Assembly: GCA_900541715.1 (NCBI GenBank)
Contig: UQLI01000013.1
Span: 1-47,893 of the forward strand
Source: an uncultured Collinsella sp.
Lineage (GTDB): Bacteria > Actinomycetota > Coriobacteriia > Coriobacteriales > Coriobacteriaceae
Length of the DNA stretch: 47,893 nucleotides
Direction of reading: 5' to 3'
Under the pieces are notes generated by a model. The model saw nothing but the letters and a program-made list of their open reading frames with translations, had not been told where the DNA came from and searched no databases. Below are positions 25,984-35,284 of the stretch, piece after piece; position 1 is the first letter of the stretch, and each line of letters opens with the position of its first letter. The position numbers and the translations under genes were made by a program.

Positions 25984-27036
25984 CTAAACGAACCGTACCC
26001 CGAATCCGCGTTTGATGAACGGCAGTAGCTCCATTGCCTCGGGCGTGATATGGCCCGCAACGTTCATGCGCTCGTCACCGGGAAGATCGACCCGCGCAAT
26101 CTCAAGCTCGCCTTCGTAGCGCCCATATCCGCTATTGCTCACAGCGATCGACCCCGCCTTTCGAAACAGGCCGGCTCCGGCATCCGTCGGCACGGAATCC
26201 GGCTTATGCGTCGTACGTGACTCCTGAGACCTAAAGATGAGGACACTCGAGTCGGGCCGGTCGTGATGAATCTGCCCGCGCACATAGGCATAACCGGGCT
26301 CAAGCTCGCATTGCAGGTCCACGTATCCGGCGGAAACTTGAGCACACTGCGCCCAGCCCGCATCGGAAAGATCGGGGTCGCCGACCAACACAATGTCGCA
26401 ATCGGCGCCATGTGCAAGCTCAAGCATATTGAGGGCAACCTTTGACGCGCGACCGCGCTGCGTCTCGACCGTCGGCAGTCCCTCGAATACCGGCCCGCGA
26501 ACGTTGGCATCGCCCGGCACAAAAGCCATGATTTCGAATCCAAGCGCCGCAAGACGAAGATTCACCCGAGCAATGTCCTCCAGAGCTAAACCGGTATAAG
26601 GCTTGGGGTAAAAATTGTGGCAGGCGGCAAAACGAGTCACATCGGCACCGGCCTCACGCCACGATGCGATTTCATCAGAACTCACCGTCGATGCATTGAC
26701 CACAATGCGAAATACACCGGACAGCTCCGCGACCCGCCGGGCGCTAAAGCCATAGTCCAAACGAAGGTATTCCAACCCCAGATCGCGCAGGTCCTCGATG
26801 CGCTCAAGCCCGAGCAAATCGCACGTGCGCGGCCCCACATCGGCAATGAGCGCAATGCCGCGGGCGGAAAGCAGCGACAGCACATGACGGACCTTATCGG
26901 TATACGCCGCTCCCCCATCCTCGGGAATATGCAGCGAGGTGAACGCATAGCGCGCACCCGCCGCGGCACCACGCTCAATCGTCCGCTCAATATCCTGCAG
27001 AGGGTTGGAAAGATAAATCGAAATACCCGTTTTCAC
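25984..27036 (-). CDS. mupG: MupG-family (DUF871) 6-phospho-N-acetylmuramidase
   Basis: 350 residues. The start is GTG 27036 (AAAGGAG lies 9-10 bases before it). It begins MKTGISIYLSNPLQDIERTIE and has a TIM-barrel pattern with FTSLHIPEDGG, RLDYGF, VNASTVSSDE, ACHNFYPKPYTGL and a smaller C-terminal domain ending MELLPFIKRGFGVRFV. Family members cleave MurNAc-6-P-GlcNAc into MurNAc-6-P and GlcNAc inside the cell. It lies last in a murR-murQ-murP-mupG string, which supports the cell-wall recycling role. A hairpin precedes it and may lower its expression. Confidence 0.9.
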   Translation of the reverse strand: MKTGISIYLSNPLQDIERTIERGAAAGARYAFTSLHIPEDGGAAYTDKVRHVLSLLSARGIALIADVGPRTCDLLGLERIEDLRDLGLEYLRLDYGFSARRVAELSGVFRIVVNASTVSSDEIASWREAGADVTRFAACHNFYPKPYTGLALEDIARVNLRLAALGFEIMAFVPGDANVRGPVFEGLPTVETQRGRASKVALNMLELAHGADCDIVLVGDPDLSDAGWAQCAQVSAGYVDLQCELEPGYAYVRGQIHHDRPDSSVLIFRSQESRTTHKPDSVPTDAGAGLFRKAGSIAVSNSGYGRYEGELEIARVDLPGDERMNVAGHITPEAMELLPFIKRGFGVRFV

Positions 27037-27052
27037 GCTTCAACACTCCTTT

Positions 27053-27087
27053 AAAAAAGGCCGGCGGAGCAGTTAGCCCCGCCGGCA
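27053..27087 (-). terminator. Hairpin with T run between murP and mupG
   Basis: On the minus strand GCCGGCGG pairs with CCGCCGGC and is followed by six T, then directly by the mupG ribosome site. It looks like a full or partial terminator inside the operon, reducing mupG relative to murP. Confidence 0.8.
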
Positions 27088-27153
27088 CAACCATAGCATC
27101 AAGAAATCTGCCGCGCGCCGCGAACCCCGAGCAACACGGCTCGCGATATCAAA

Positions 27154-28584
27154 CTACTCGCCAAAGAACTCGTTGATCTTCTGCTCGTCGACGCCAAAGA
27201 ACCACGTCAGGACAAAGCCGGCGGCATAGGCAAGCAGCATAGCGGCAACGTAGCCGAGCTGCTGACCAGGAACGACGATCAGCAGGCCAAACAGACCGGA
27301 AACGCCCTGAGAAACCGTGCCGATGTGAAGCAGCGCCGCGAGCGCGCCGCCAAATCCGGCACCCAGGCAGGCCGTTACAAACGGACGAACGAGCGGCAGC
27401 GTAACGGCATACATCAGAGGCTCGCCCACACCCAGGATTCCAACGGGAATGGACTCTGCGACGTACTTCTTGAGCTTGGCGTTCTTGGTCTTAAAGTACA
27501 GCGCCAGACCGGCACCGACCTGACCGCCGCCAGCCATCATAAGGATGGGGAGCAGGTAATTGATGCCCTTGGTAGCGCCGTCGGGATCGTTGAGCATAGC
27601 GTGGATCGGCGTGAGCGCCTGATGCAGGCCGACGGAAACCAGCGGCAAGAAGCCTGCCGACAGGATATAGCCGCCCAGGACGCCCAGCTTCTCGAAGATA
27701 AAGGTCAAAACGCTAAAGATGGCAGTCGTCAGCCATGCGCCAACCGGCTGGATGACGAGCATCAGAGCAAAGGCACCGATGATGAGCACCAGCAGCGGGG
27801 ACAGGAACGTGTCGAGTGCGTTGGGCATAACCTTGCGAATCTGACGCTCCATCCAGGCGAAAAACGCACCAGCGATGAGAGCCGCGATCATGCCGCCCGC
27901 TGCAGGATTGTACTGCGCATTGGTGAGCGGCAGCAGAATGGCAGTGGCAGGATCGGCCGCGCCAGGCGCAAGCAGGGGCATGGCGCTGTTGGCGATGCAC
28001 ATCATGCCGGCGATGCCGCCCAGCGCAGCGGAGCCACCAAACTCACGTGCCGCGTTATAGCCCACCAAGATGGGCAGATAGGCAAACAGGGCCCAGCCCA
28101 TGGAACGAATGCCCTGGTACCACCACTCGCCTGCAAGCGCGCCTGCCGTCGAGACGTTAATGACGTTGCAGATACCGTTGATGAGGCCAGCCGCAATGAT
28201 GCCGGGAAGCAGGGCGACGAAGACATTGGAAATCTTCTTGAGGAAGGCCTGAACCGGCTTGGACTCGTACTTTGCCTTCTGCGCGGCCTTGTTTGTGGCC
28301 GCAGCGTCAACCACGCTCTCGTCGGCAACGCCTTTCGCAAGGCCGGTGAGCTTGGAGAACTCCTCGAGCACCTTATTAACCTTGCCCGGACCCAGCACGA
28401 TCTGCATCGTGTCGTCCTCGACCAGGCCCATCACGCCGTCGAGTGCCTTAATGCCCTCCGTGTCGACGTTGCCCGCGTCTTTGACGGTCACGCGCAGGCG
28501 CGTCATGCACGCCGCGTTTGCCAGCACGTTGTCTTTACCGCCCAAAAGGTCCAGCAGCTTTTGAGCCAGCTCTTTGTTCGTCAT
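27154..28584 (-). CDS. murP: PTS transporter EIIBC, MurNAc type
   Basis: 476 residues; ATG 28584 follows GGAGGAGTT. The N-terminal EIIB domain has the phosphocysteine in NAACMTRLRVTV (Cys26), and a linker leads to an EIIC domain of about ten hydrophobic segments (for example FVALLPGIIAAGLINGICNV and GVGEPLMYAVTLPLVRPF). There is no EIIA domain, as in known MurP proteins that borrow EIIA-Glc. It would import and phosphorylate MurNAc or a MurNAc disaccharide. Sugar specificity rests on the murQ, murR and mupG neighbours, not on the sequence itself. Confidence 0.88.
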   Translation of the reverse strand: MTNKELAQKLLDLLGGKDNVLANAACMTRLRVTVKDAGNVDTEGIKALDGVMGLVEDDTMQIVLGPGKVNKVLEEFSKLTGLAKGVADESVVDAAATNKAAQKAKYESKPVQAFLKKISNVFVALLPGIIAAGLINGICNVINVSTAGALAGEWWYQGIRSMGWALFAYLPILVGYNAAREFGGSAALGGIAGMMCIANSAMPLLAPGAADPATAILLPLTNAQYNPAAGGMIAALIAGAFFAWMERQIRKVMPNALDTFLSPLLVLIIGAFALMLVIQPVGAWLTTAIFSVLTFIFEKLGVLGGYILSAGFLPLVSVGLHQALTPIHAMLNDPDGATKGINYLLPILMMAGGGQVGAGLALYFKTKNAKLKKYVAESIPVGILGVGEPLMYAVTLPLVRPFVTACLGAGFGGALAALLHIGTVSQGVSGLFGLLIVVPGQQLGYVAAMLLAYAAGFVLTWFFGVDEQKINEFFGE

Positions 28585-28641
28585 AACTCCTCCTTGTATT
28601 GGGTGTCTCGTCTGGATGTCATATCAGCTCACGCCGCACAC

Positions 28642-29565
<924 letters not shown>

Positions 29566-29575
29566 TTCATTCACC

Positions 29576-30427
29576 TCATCTTTCCTGTTTCTCGATGTAG
29601 TTTTGCTTAATGACATGCGTCGCTCGTTCGTAGTCGCTGGCAACGTAAGCAGCGTACAGGGCATCGACAACCATAAGCTGGGCCATACGCGAAGCCATGG
29701 CACCGCTGCGGACCAAGGGCTCACTCGCAGCGACGCCGAGCACGGCATCGGCCATGGTGGCAAGCTTGGATGATCCATCTACTTTGGTCACGGCCACAAC
29801 GGGACAGTTGTGACGTTGGGCCTCGGCGGTGCAGTCCAGCACCTCTTGCGTCAAGCCCGAGTAGCTAAAGGCGATTGCCATATCGCCCTCATGCATGTTC
29901 TTGGCACACAAGAGCTGATCATGCCAGTCGTCGTACAGATGGCACTCTTTGTCGACACGCATGAGCTTTTGCGCCAGATCGTGCGCGACCAAACGAGAGG
30001 CACCAATACCGAACAGATTGACTGCGCGTGCCCGCTTAAGATAGGCCGCACATCGCTCCAAGACGGTGTAATCGAGCGTTCGCGCTGTCGCTTCGATCGT
30101 TCGTACGTTGCTTTTCATCACCTTCCCCACGATACGTTCGACGCTGTCATCCATGGAGATGTCCTCGAGGGCAACGTCTTTCTTGTCACCCAAGAGCGCA
30201 AGCTCGGCAATCAGCTCACGCTGGAACTCCTTATAGCCCGCAAAGCCCAAGCGTTTGCAAAAACGCAAAATGCTCGAGGGCGAGGAGAACGTGGCATCGG
30301 CAAGACCGCGGACGGACAACCCAACCACCTCGTGCGGATGAGCGCTCACATATGCGATGACATTGCGCTCCTCCGGGCTCGCGCTGAGCTCTCGCTCTCG
30401 AAGCCGCAAAAGCAATCCGTTTGCCAT
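29576..30427 (-). CDS. murR: RpiR-family regulator of MurNAc genes
   Basis: 283 residues, starting at ATG 30427 behind GGAGGTGTTTGAG; the GTG at 30436 lies inside that ribosome site. An N-terminal helix-turn-helix (LSVRGLADATFSSPSSILRFCKRLGFAGYKEFQ) is followed by a SIS sugar-phosphate-binding domain (AVNLFGIGASRLVAHDLAQK, AIAFSYSGLTQEVLDC). MurR proteins sense MurNAc-6-P and control mur operons. As first gene of this operon it probably regulates itself. The operator is not recognised. Confidence 0.9.
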   Translation of the reverse strand: MANGLLLRLRERELSASPEERNVIAYVSAHPHEVVGLSVRGLADATFSSPSSILRFCKRLGFAGYKEFQRELIAELALLGDKKDVALEDISMDDSVERIVGKVMKSNVRTIEATARTLDYTVLERCAAYLKRARAVNLFGIGASRLVAHDLAQKLMRVDKECHLYDDWHDQLLCAKNMHEGDMAIAFSYSGLTQEVLDCTAEAQRHNCPVVAVTKVDGSSKLATMADAVLGVAASEPLVRSGAMASRMAQLMVVDALYAAYVASDYERATHVIKQNYIEKQER

Positions 30428-30631
30428 CTCAAACACCTCCGTTGAGAAGAATTAAAGACCAACGAACCATTCGTACCGTGTTAGAACTTCTTTTGCGGTA
30501 CATTGTGCCGCATCGTGGCGCACTACGAGCGAGCGCTCTACCGTTCGCCCCTCAAATCCGACCGCTCGGAAATAAATGCGACACAAAATGATTCAACGAG
30601 TCAGCCCTATCAGAAACGGATTTGTTACCGG
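30428..30631. other. Intergenic region upstream of murR (204 bp)
   Basis: It should hold the mur promoter and operator. No clear -35/-10 pair or palindrome stands out. No gene or repeat of the families seen elsewhere is present. Confidence 0.4.
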
Positions 30632-31213
30632 CTAGCGCCTCGCGTGGGCGCCGATGGGGCGCGTCACGTGGTGTACCCATACGGCGACCAGCAATACCAG
30701 CAGCATCGCGATGACATAGCCCGCAGCGTCGAAGCCCAAGTCGATTATGTCGAAATGCCTGCCGGGAACAAAAATCTTATGTACTTGGTCGCCAACGGAA
30801 CAGGCAGCGCAAAAGAGCAACACGGGCACGCAACGGGAGCATACACTCCACGGACGCTTGGAAAAGCAAACCACGATCACCGAAGCGAACAATCCGACGA
30901 AGAAAAACTCTACGGTATGGGCGACGCGACGGACGTTTGCGCCTACCCACATGCGAATGGAAGCAAGTCGACCAGACCGGACATTCGAGGCAGCCGAATC
31001 GGTGCCCCCGGTTATTCCGTTCTCCGTCTGAGCTTCGCCCGTGGCATCGGCAGCCTGAACGCTCGCAGCCTGACCCTCCACCACACGTGCGGTGGACTCG
31101 CTCAGCAGCGACGTCTGCACCGCGTTTTGCTCCGTCAGCACCCAGATGCCTGCCAGCGTTGCGGCGAACAGAGCGATCGCGATCCACCCGATTATTTTCT
31201 TCGTGTGCGCCAA
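30632..31213 (-). CDS. VanZ-like membrane protein
   Basis: 193 residues from TTG 31213, with GGAGG 7 bases before it. An N-terminal helix (IIGWIAIALFAATLAGIWVL) is followed by a long polar loop, then RRVAHTVEFFFVGLFASVIVV, SVGDQVHKIFVPGRHFDIIDLGFDAAGY and a last helix. The last two segments are the VanZ-family signature. VanZ relatives are linked to glycopeptide tolerance, but most family members have no known function. Nothing else nearby points to vancomycin resistance. Confidence 0.85.
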   Translation of the reverse strand: MAHTKKIIGWIAIALFAATLAGIWVLTEQNAVQTSLLSESTARVVEGQAASVQAADATGEAQTENGITGGTDSAASNVRSGRLASIRMWVGANVRRVAHTVEFFFVGLFASVIVVCFSKRPWSVCSRCVPVLLFCAACSVGDQVHKIFVPGRHFDIIDLGFDAAGYVIAMLLVLLVAVWVHHVTRPIGAHARR

Positions 31214-31316
31214 AGGCCAACCTCCGTCTTTTTAAATATGAGCGAGTGTAGTCTAAATAGCAGTGTCGTCGTAGCAAAATTTGAATCGCAACAAGAAGCG
31301 ACAGAGATGCTATCTC

Positions 31317-31922
31317 CTAACCCGCCTCGCGCATCCAGCGATCGAACGTCCCCACGCACACACCCAGGCGCTTTGCCGCTTGGCTGCGGGTGATATCGCC
31401 TGCCTCATAACTATCGCGCACCAGTTCAAACTGCGGAGGGCATGGCTTGCGAGGCCGGCCAAACCGCACCCCTCGCGCCCGCGCCGCCGCAATTCCCTCC
31501 GCCTGACGCTGATGGATGTTCTCGCGCTCCACCTGCGCCACGTAGCTCAACAGCTGCAGCACAATGTCGGCAATCAGTGTACTCGTCACGTCCGGCGCTT
31601 CTCCATCCTTTGCGCGCGTGTCGAGCAACGGCATATCCAGCACCACGATGGCCGTCCCGCGCTCTTTTGTAATAAGCCGCCATTCCTCGAGTATCTCGCT
31701 GTAGTTACGACCCAAGCGATCGATGGACAACACCACCAGCACGTCCCCATCCCCCAGCACGCGTAGCAGATCGCGATAACGCGGACGGTCGAAGTCCTTG
31801 CCGCTCGCACGGTCGGCATAAATATTCGCCGACTCCACGCCATAGGCGATCAGCGCATCAAACTGCCGATTCAGGTTCTGATCACGCGAGCTCACGCGCG
31901 CATAGCCGTACACAGTCGCCAT
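31317..31922 (-). CDS. Serine recombinase (resolvase/invertase family)
   Basis: 201 residues from ATG 31922. The catalytic serine lies in VYGYARVSSRDQNLNRQ (Ser11), with the DRLGRNYSEI and AQVEREN motifs following. The C-terminus has an HTH of the Hin type (SQAAKRLGVCVGTFDRWMREAG). Small enzymes of this kind resolve transposon cointegrates or flip DNA segments. No transposase or obvious invertible segment is next to it. An inverted repeat lies immediately upstream at 31942-31980. Confidence 0.92.
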   Translation of the reverse strand: MATVYGYARVSSRDQNLNRQFDALIAYGVESANIYADRASGKDFDRPRYRDLLRVLGDGDVLVVLSIDRLGRNYSEILEEWRLITKERGTAIVVLDMPLLDTRAKDGEAPDVTSTLIADIVLQLLSYVAQVERENIHQRQAEGIAAARARGVRFGRPRKPCPPQFELVRDSYEAGDITRSQAAKRLGVCVGTFDRWMREAG

Positions 31923-31941
31923 CTCATCCCCGCTTTCTTGT

Positions 31942-31980
31942 AAACCTGCCAAAAGGGACAGGTTTATTTTGGTAGGTTTT
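31942..31980. repeat. AACCTGCC-type inverted repeat upstream of resolvase
   Basis: AAACCTGCCAAAAGGGACAG leads into GTTTATTTTGGTAGGTTTT. The outer arms pair across about 37 bp with an inner GGGACAGGTT. A close copy lies at 44121-44156, far from any recombinase, which argues against a dedicated recombination site. Confidence 0.8.
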
Positions 31981-32092
31981 ACCTCCCAAATAGCAGGCGG
32001 ATAGGCGGCCGAGCAGGCGGCGACGCGGCCATCATTCAAATGCGAGGGCGGCCCCGAAAGACCGCCCCCACTCCCGCACGGTCGGGATTCGG

Positions 32093-34228
32093 CTAATGGA
32101 TAAGCTTAAAGTCCAAGTGTCCGCGCGTGGTATTGACGCGCGAGACCTCGATAATCACGCGCTGGCCCAGCTCGTAACGAGCCCCCGTGTCAGCGCCCGT
32201 CAGTGTAAGCGCGTCCTCGTCGAACTCAAACCACTCGTTGCCCAGGCTTTTAATCGAGACCAGGCCCTCGACCTGCGTCAGATCCAAGCGAACAAAAAGA
32301 CCCATGCTGCTGACCCACGAGATGGTTCCGGTATAGCGCTCGCCCAGACGATCCTCGTAGTACTGGGCGATCTTGATCTTTTGCGTCGCATGGCTGGCAG
32401 CGTCGGCCGCGCGCTCGGCATCGCTGCAGGCGCGACAGATCTGGGGCAGAATGCGCGGCAGCGACTCGCGCCCCTTACCGATCAGGCGCGGCGTGCGGAC
32501 CAGGGCGTCCTTGCCGCCCAGCCGCTCGTAAGCCAACTGTAGCTTGAGCACGCGGTGCACCACCAGATCGGGGTAGCGACGGATGGGGCTCGTAAAGTGG
32601 CAGTAGCACGGCGCGGCGAGCGCAAAGTGGCCCTCGTTGCGTGGCTTGTACAGCGCGCGCTGCATGCTGCGCAGAAGCAGTGTGTTGACGAGCGGCGCGC
32701 TGGCCGTACCGGCGGCAGCATCAACTGCGGCCTGCAGCTCATCGGGGCTTCCCAGGGCAATGCCGGCTGCACGGCGGTCGTCGATAATACCCAGCTGAGC
32801 CAGTGCCACGGCGGCACCGTGCAGGCTATCGGGGCTCGGATCCTCATGCACGCGATAGCAGGCCTCGATATCACGGTCTGCCAGCCACTCTGCAACGCAC
32901 TCGTTGGCGAGCAGCATGGCTTCCTCGATAAGCGACGTGGCGCACGAACGCTCACGCGCCACAATCTGCACGGGTACTCCGTCCTCATCCAACAGAGCAC
33001 GAATCTCGGCCGTGTCAAAATCGACTGAGCCGCGGGCGCGACGGATACGACGGCGGAGTTCGGCGAGTTCGTTGGCGGCGACAAGGAAATCGCCGAGGTC
33101 GACGTTGTAGCCGCGGGCGGCCTCCTCGCATGCAAGACCGCGCTCAAGCGCTTCCTCGCGCGAGGTCTCGGCAGCCGCAACATCCTCGGCGGCACCCTCC
33201 AGCACCCCATACTCCACCGCGCCGGCACGCACCAACAGCGCCTCGGCGCCGTCGTAGTCCATGCGCACGCGCGAGCGAATCACACTGGGATAGGGATCGT
33301 AGTGGCGAACGCGGCCCCGCGCATCGAGTTCAATGTCGACGGTAAACGCCAGACGGTCCTCGTCGGGACGAAGCGAGCACAGGTCGTTCGATAAGCGCTC
33401 GGGCAGCATGGGCAGCACGCGATCGGCCAGATACACCGATGTCGTGCGATGGCGCGCCTCAAGATCGATATGCCCGTCCCAAGCCACATAGTGCGAGACA
33501 TCGGCGATGTGGACGCCCAGCTTATAGCCGCCATCGGGCGTGCGCTCCAGCGAAATGGCATCGTCAAAGTCGCGAGCGTCGACCGGGTCGATCGTGATGA
33601 TAAAGCGGTCGCGCAGATCGCGTCGAAGCGGATCTTTGAGCGCCGCGGTCACATCGAGCGAAAGGCCCTCGGCCTCGGCCAGTGCTGCCTCGGGATAGCT
33701 ATCGGTATAGCCATAACGCGCCATTACATACTGAACACCCAGGTCGGGCGCGTCATCTCCGCCAATGCGGCGTTCGATCGTCACAGCGCCCGATTCCAGG
33801 CGCGTCGGGTAGGTCAAAATGCGCGCGACAACAGCATCACCCGGGTGGACGCCCAGACGATCCGCCGAGGTATCCTCGGGCAGAATGAAGAAGTCGGCCT
33901 TCAGGCGCGAATCGAGCGGCTCAATCACACCGAGCGGACCGGCGGTCTGGTACGTGCCCACCACGCTTATAGCTGCGCGCTCAACCACGCCCTCGATCAC
34001 GGCGCGACGCTCGCCATGCGGGCTGTTCTTAATGCTCACGGCAACGGTATCGCCGTCCATGATCTCACGCTTGCCGCGACCCATGACCTTGTAGTCGCCA
34101 TTCTCGGTTATGACATAGGCACTGTGCTCATGGAGCTGCACGCGCCCGGTCAGGCTCGGACGGCGTTCGCTGCGCACCGGCCCGCGCTTATTGCGAGCTA
34201 CACGCTTATGCTTGTTATTGCGCCCCAT
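32093..34228 (-). CDS. rnr: Ribonuclease R
   Basis: 711 residues; ATG 34228 follows GGAGGCGCC. In order it has a basic N-terminus, cold-shock-like domains, the RNB catalytic block TIDPVDARDFDDAISLE (acidic residues at 214-223) and a C-terminal S1 domain (YTGTISWVSSMGLFVRLDLTQVEGLVSIKSLG). RNase R digests structured RNA from the 3' end and, with tmRNA-SmpB, clears faulty messages. The protein lacks a long basic tail after S1. Confidence 0.94.
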   Translation of the reverse strand: MGRNNKHKRVARNKRGPVRSERRPSLTGRVQLHEHSAYVITENGDYKVMGRGKREIMDGDTVAVSIKNSPHGERRAVIEGVVERAAISVVGTYQTAGPLGVIEPLDSRLKADFFILPEDTSADRLGVHPGDAVVARILTYPTRLESGAVTIERRIGGDDAPDLGVQYVMARYGYTDSYPEAALAEAEGLSLDVTAALKDPLRRDLRDRFIITIDPVDARDFDDAISLERTPDGGYKLGVHIADVSHYVAWDGHIDLEARHRTTSVYLADRVLPMLPERLSNDLCSLRPDEDRLAFTVDIELDARGRVRHYDPYPSVIRSRVRMDYDGAEALLVRAGAVEYGVLEGAAEDVAAAETSREEALERGLACEEAARGYNVDLGDFLVAANELAELRRRIRRARGSVDFDTAEIRALLDEDGVPVQIVARERSCATSLIEEAMLLANECVAEWLADRDIEACYRVHEDPSPDSLHGAAVALAQLGIIDDRRAAGIALGSPDELQAAVDAAAGTASAPLVNTLLLRSMQRALYKPRNEGHFALAAPCYCHFTSPIRRYPDLVVHRVLKLQLAYERLGGKDALVRTPRLIGKGRESLPRILPQICRACSDAERAADAASHATQKIKIAQYYEDRLGERYTGTISWVSSMGLFVRLDLTQVEGLVSIKSLGNEWFEFDEDALTLTGADTGARYELGQRVIIEVSRVNTTRGHLDFKLIH

Positions 34229-34305
34229 GGCGCCTCCTAACTATCGATTGCGAACTCCAAAGAGTCTACCCAAATGATTCGCTTTCCTGCCGTCCCCTAG
34301 GGATC

Positions 34306-34340
34306 AAAAAACGGGCCGCCCCATAAGAGACGACCCGTTG
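34306..34340 (-). terminator. Intrinsic terminator of ftsEX
   Basis: On the minus strand AACGGG pairs with CCCGTT, extended by CG pairs around a loop, and followed by TTTTTTG. It lies 24 bases after the ftsX stop. Confidence 0.88.
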
Positions 34341-34363
34341 GAAGGGATGAATTCCAGGCATGC

Positions 34364-35284
34364 CTACACGCGCAGGTAGCGACGCATGGCGATGGCAGAA
34401 CCAAAGAGGCCGATAATCACGCCGACCAGAATCAGCGCAGCATAGGTCACCAGGTAGTACTGCATCGGCAGGGCAAACGACATCCAGCCGATGCTCTCCT
34501 GCAGACGCGGAATCATCAGATTGCGCAGCAGCTCCAGAACGCCGATGGAAAGCAGCGAGCCCAAAATGGCCTGCAGTACGCCCTCGGTGATAAACGGGCC
34601 ACGAATGAAGCCGTTGCTGGCGCCGACCAGACGCATAATCGCAATCTCACGACGACGCGCCGTAATGGACAGGCGAATCGTGTTGTTGATAAAGATGAAC
34701 GCGATAAAAGTCAGCAGGCCAACGAGCACCACGGCGGCGATGCGGATGTAGTTGGTCACCTGGAACAGGCGGCTCACTTCCTCCTGGCCGTACAGCACGC
34801 TCGCGTTGACGTCGCCGTCATCCGCGATCTTCTGGAAATCGGCATCCTTCTTGAGCTTCTTTGCCGTGCTCTCGACCTTGGACGGATCGTCCATCTCAAT
34901 AGCGAAGGAAGCCGGCAGCGGGTTCTGGCCATCGAGCGCGCTCATGGTGGCGTCGGCGTTGCCCGACATCTTGCTCGTATACTCGGACAGCGCGTCGTCC
35001 TTGTCCTTATAGGTCACGGACTTGACGTTATTCCACGTCTTAAGCTCGGCCTCAAAAGCCTGAACATCGGCCTGATCGGCGTCATCACTAATGAACGCGT
35101 TGATGACAACCTGATCCTCGACGGTGCCGATCACGGAGTTCAGCATCGCAGAGCCCATGATGAACAGGCCGATGATAAACAGCGAAAGGAAGATCGTGAT
35201 GACGGCGCCGAGCGAGGTAGTCCAGTTACGGAAGAAGTGGCTGATTGCCTCTTTGAAGGAGTAGCCCACGTTAGTTGGTGCCAT
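34364..35284 (-). CDS. ftsX: Cell-division protein FtsX
   Basis: 306 residues from ATG 35284, which overlaps the ftsE stop by 14 bases (ATGGCACCAACTAA), showing translational coupling. The cytoplasmic start GYSFKEAISHFFRNWTTSLGAV leads into a first membrane helix. A large outer loop (INAFISDDADQADVQAFE...) follows, then three helices with RREIAIMRLVGASNGFIRGPF between. FtsX links the FtsE ATPase to a peptidoglycan hydrolase outside. The hydrolase gene is not next to it. Confidence 0.95.
   Translation of the reverse strand: MAPTNVGYSFKEAISHFFRNWTTSLGAVITIFLSLFIIGLFIMGSAMLNSVIGTVEDQVVINAFISDDADQADVQAFEAELKTWNNVKSVTYKDKDDALSEYTSKMSGNADATMSALDGQNPLPASFAIEMDDPSKVESTAKKLKKDADFQKIADDGDVNASVLYGQEEVSRLFQVTNYIRIAAVVLVGLLTFIAFIFINNTIRLSITARRREIAIMRLVGASNGFIRGPFITEGVLQAILGSLLSIGVLELLRNLMIPRLQESIGWMSFALPMQYYLVTYAALILVGVIIGLFGSAIAMRRYLRV

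Noticed and set aside
30632..31213. Vancomycin-resistance locus
   Set aside because: Only a VanZ-like gene is present; there are no vanHAX or vanRS genes nearby, and VanZ relatives are widespread without resistance.
31942..31980. Recombination (res) site for the adjacent resolvase
   Set aside because: A near copy at 44121-44156 has no recombinase nearby, and the site lacks the three-subsite layout of known res sites. It fits a dispersed repeat better.
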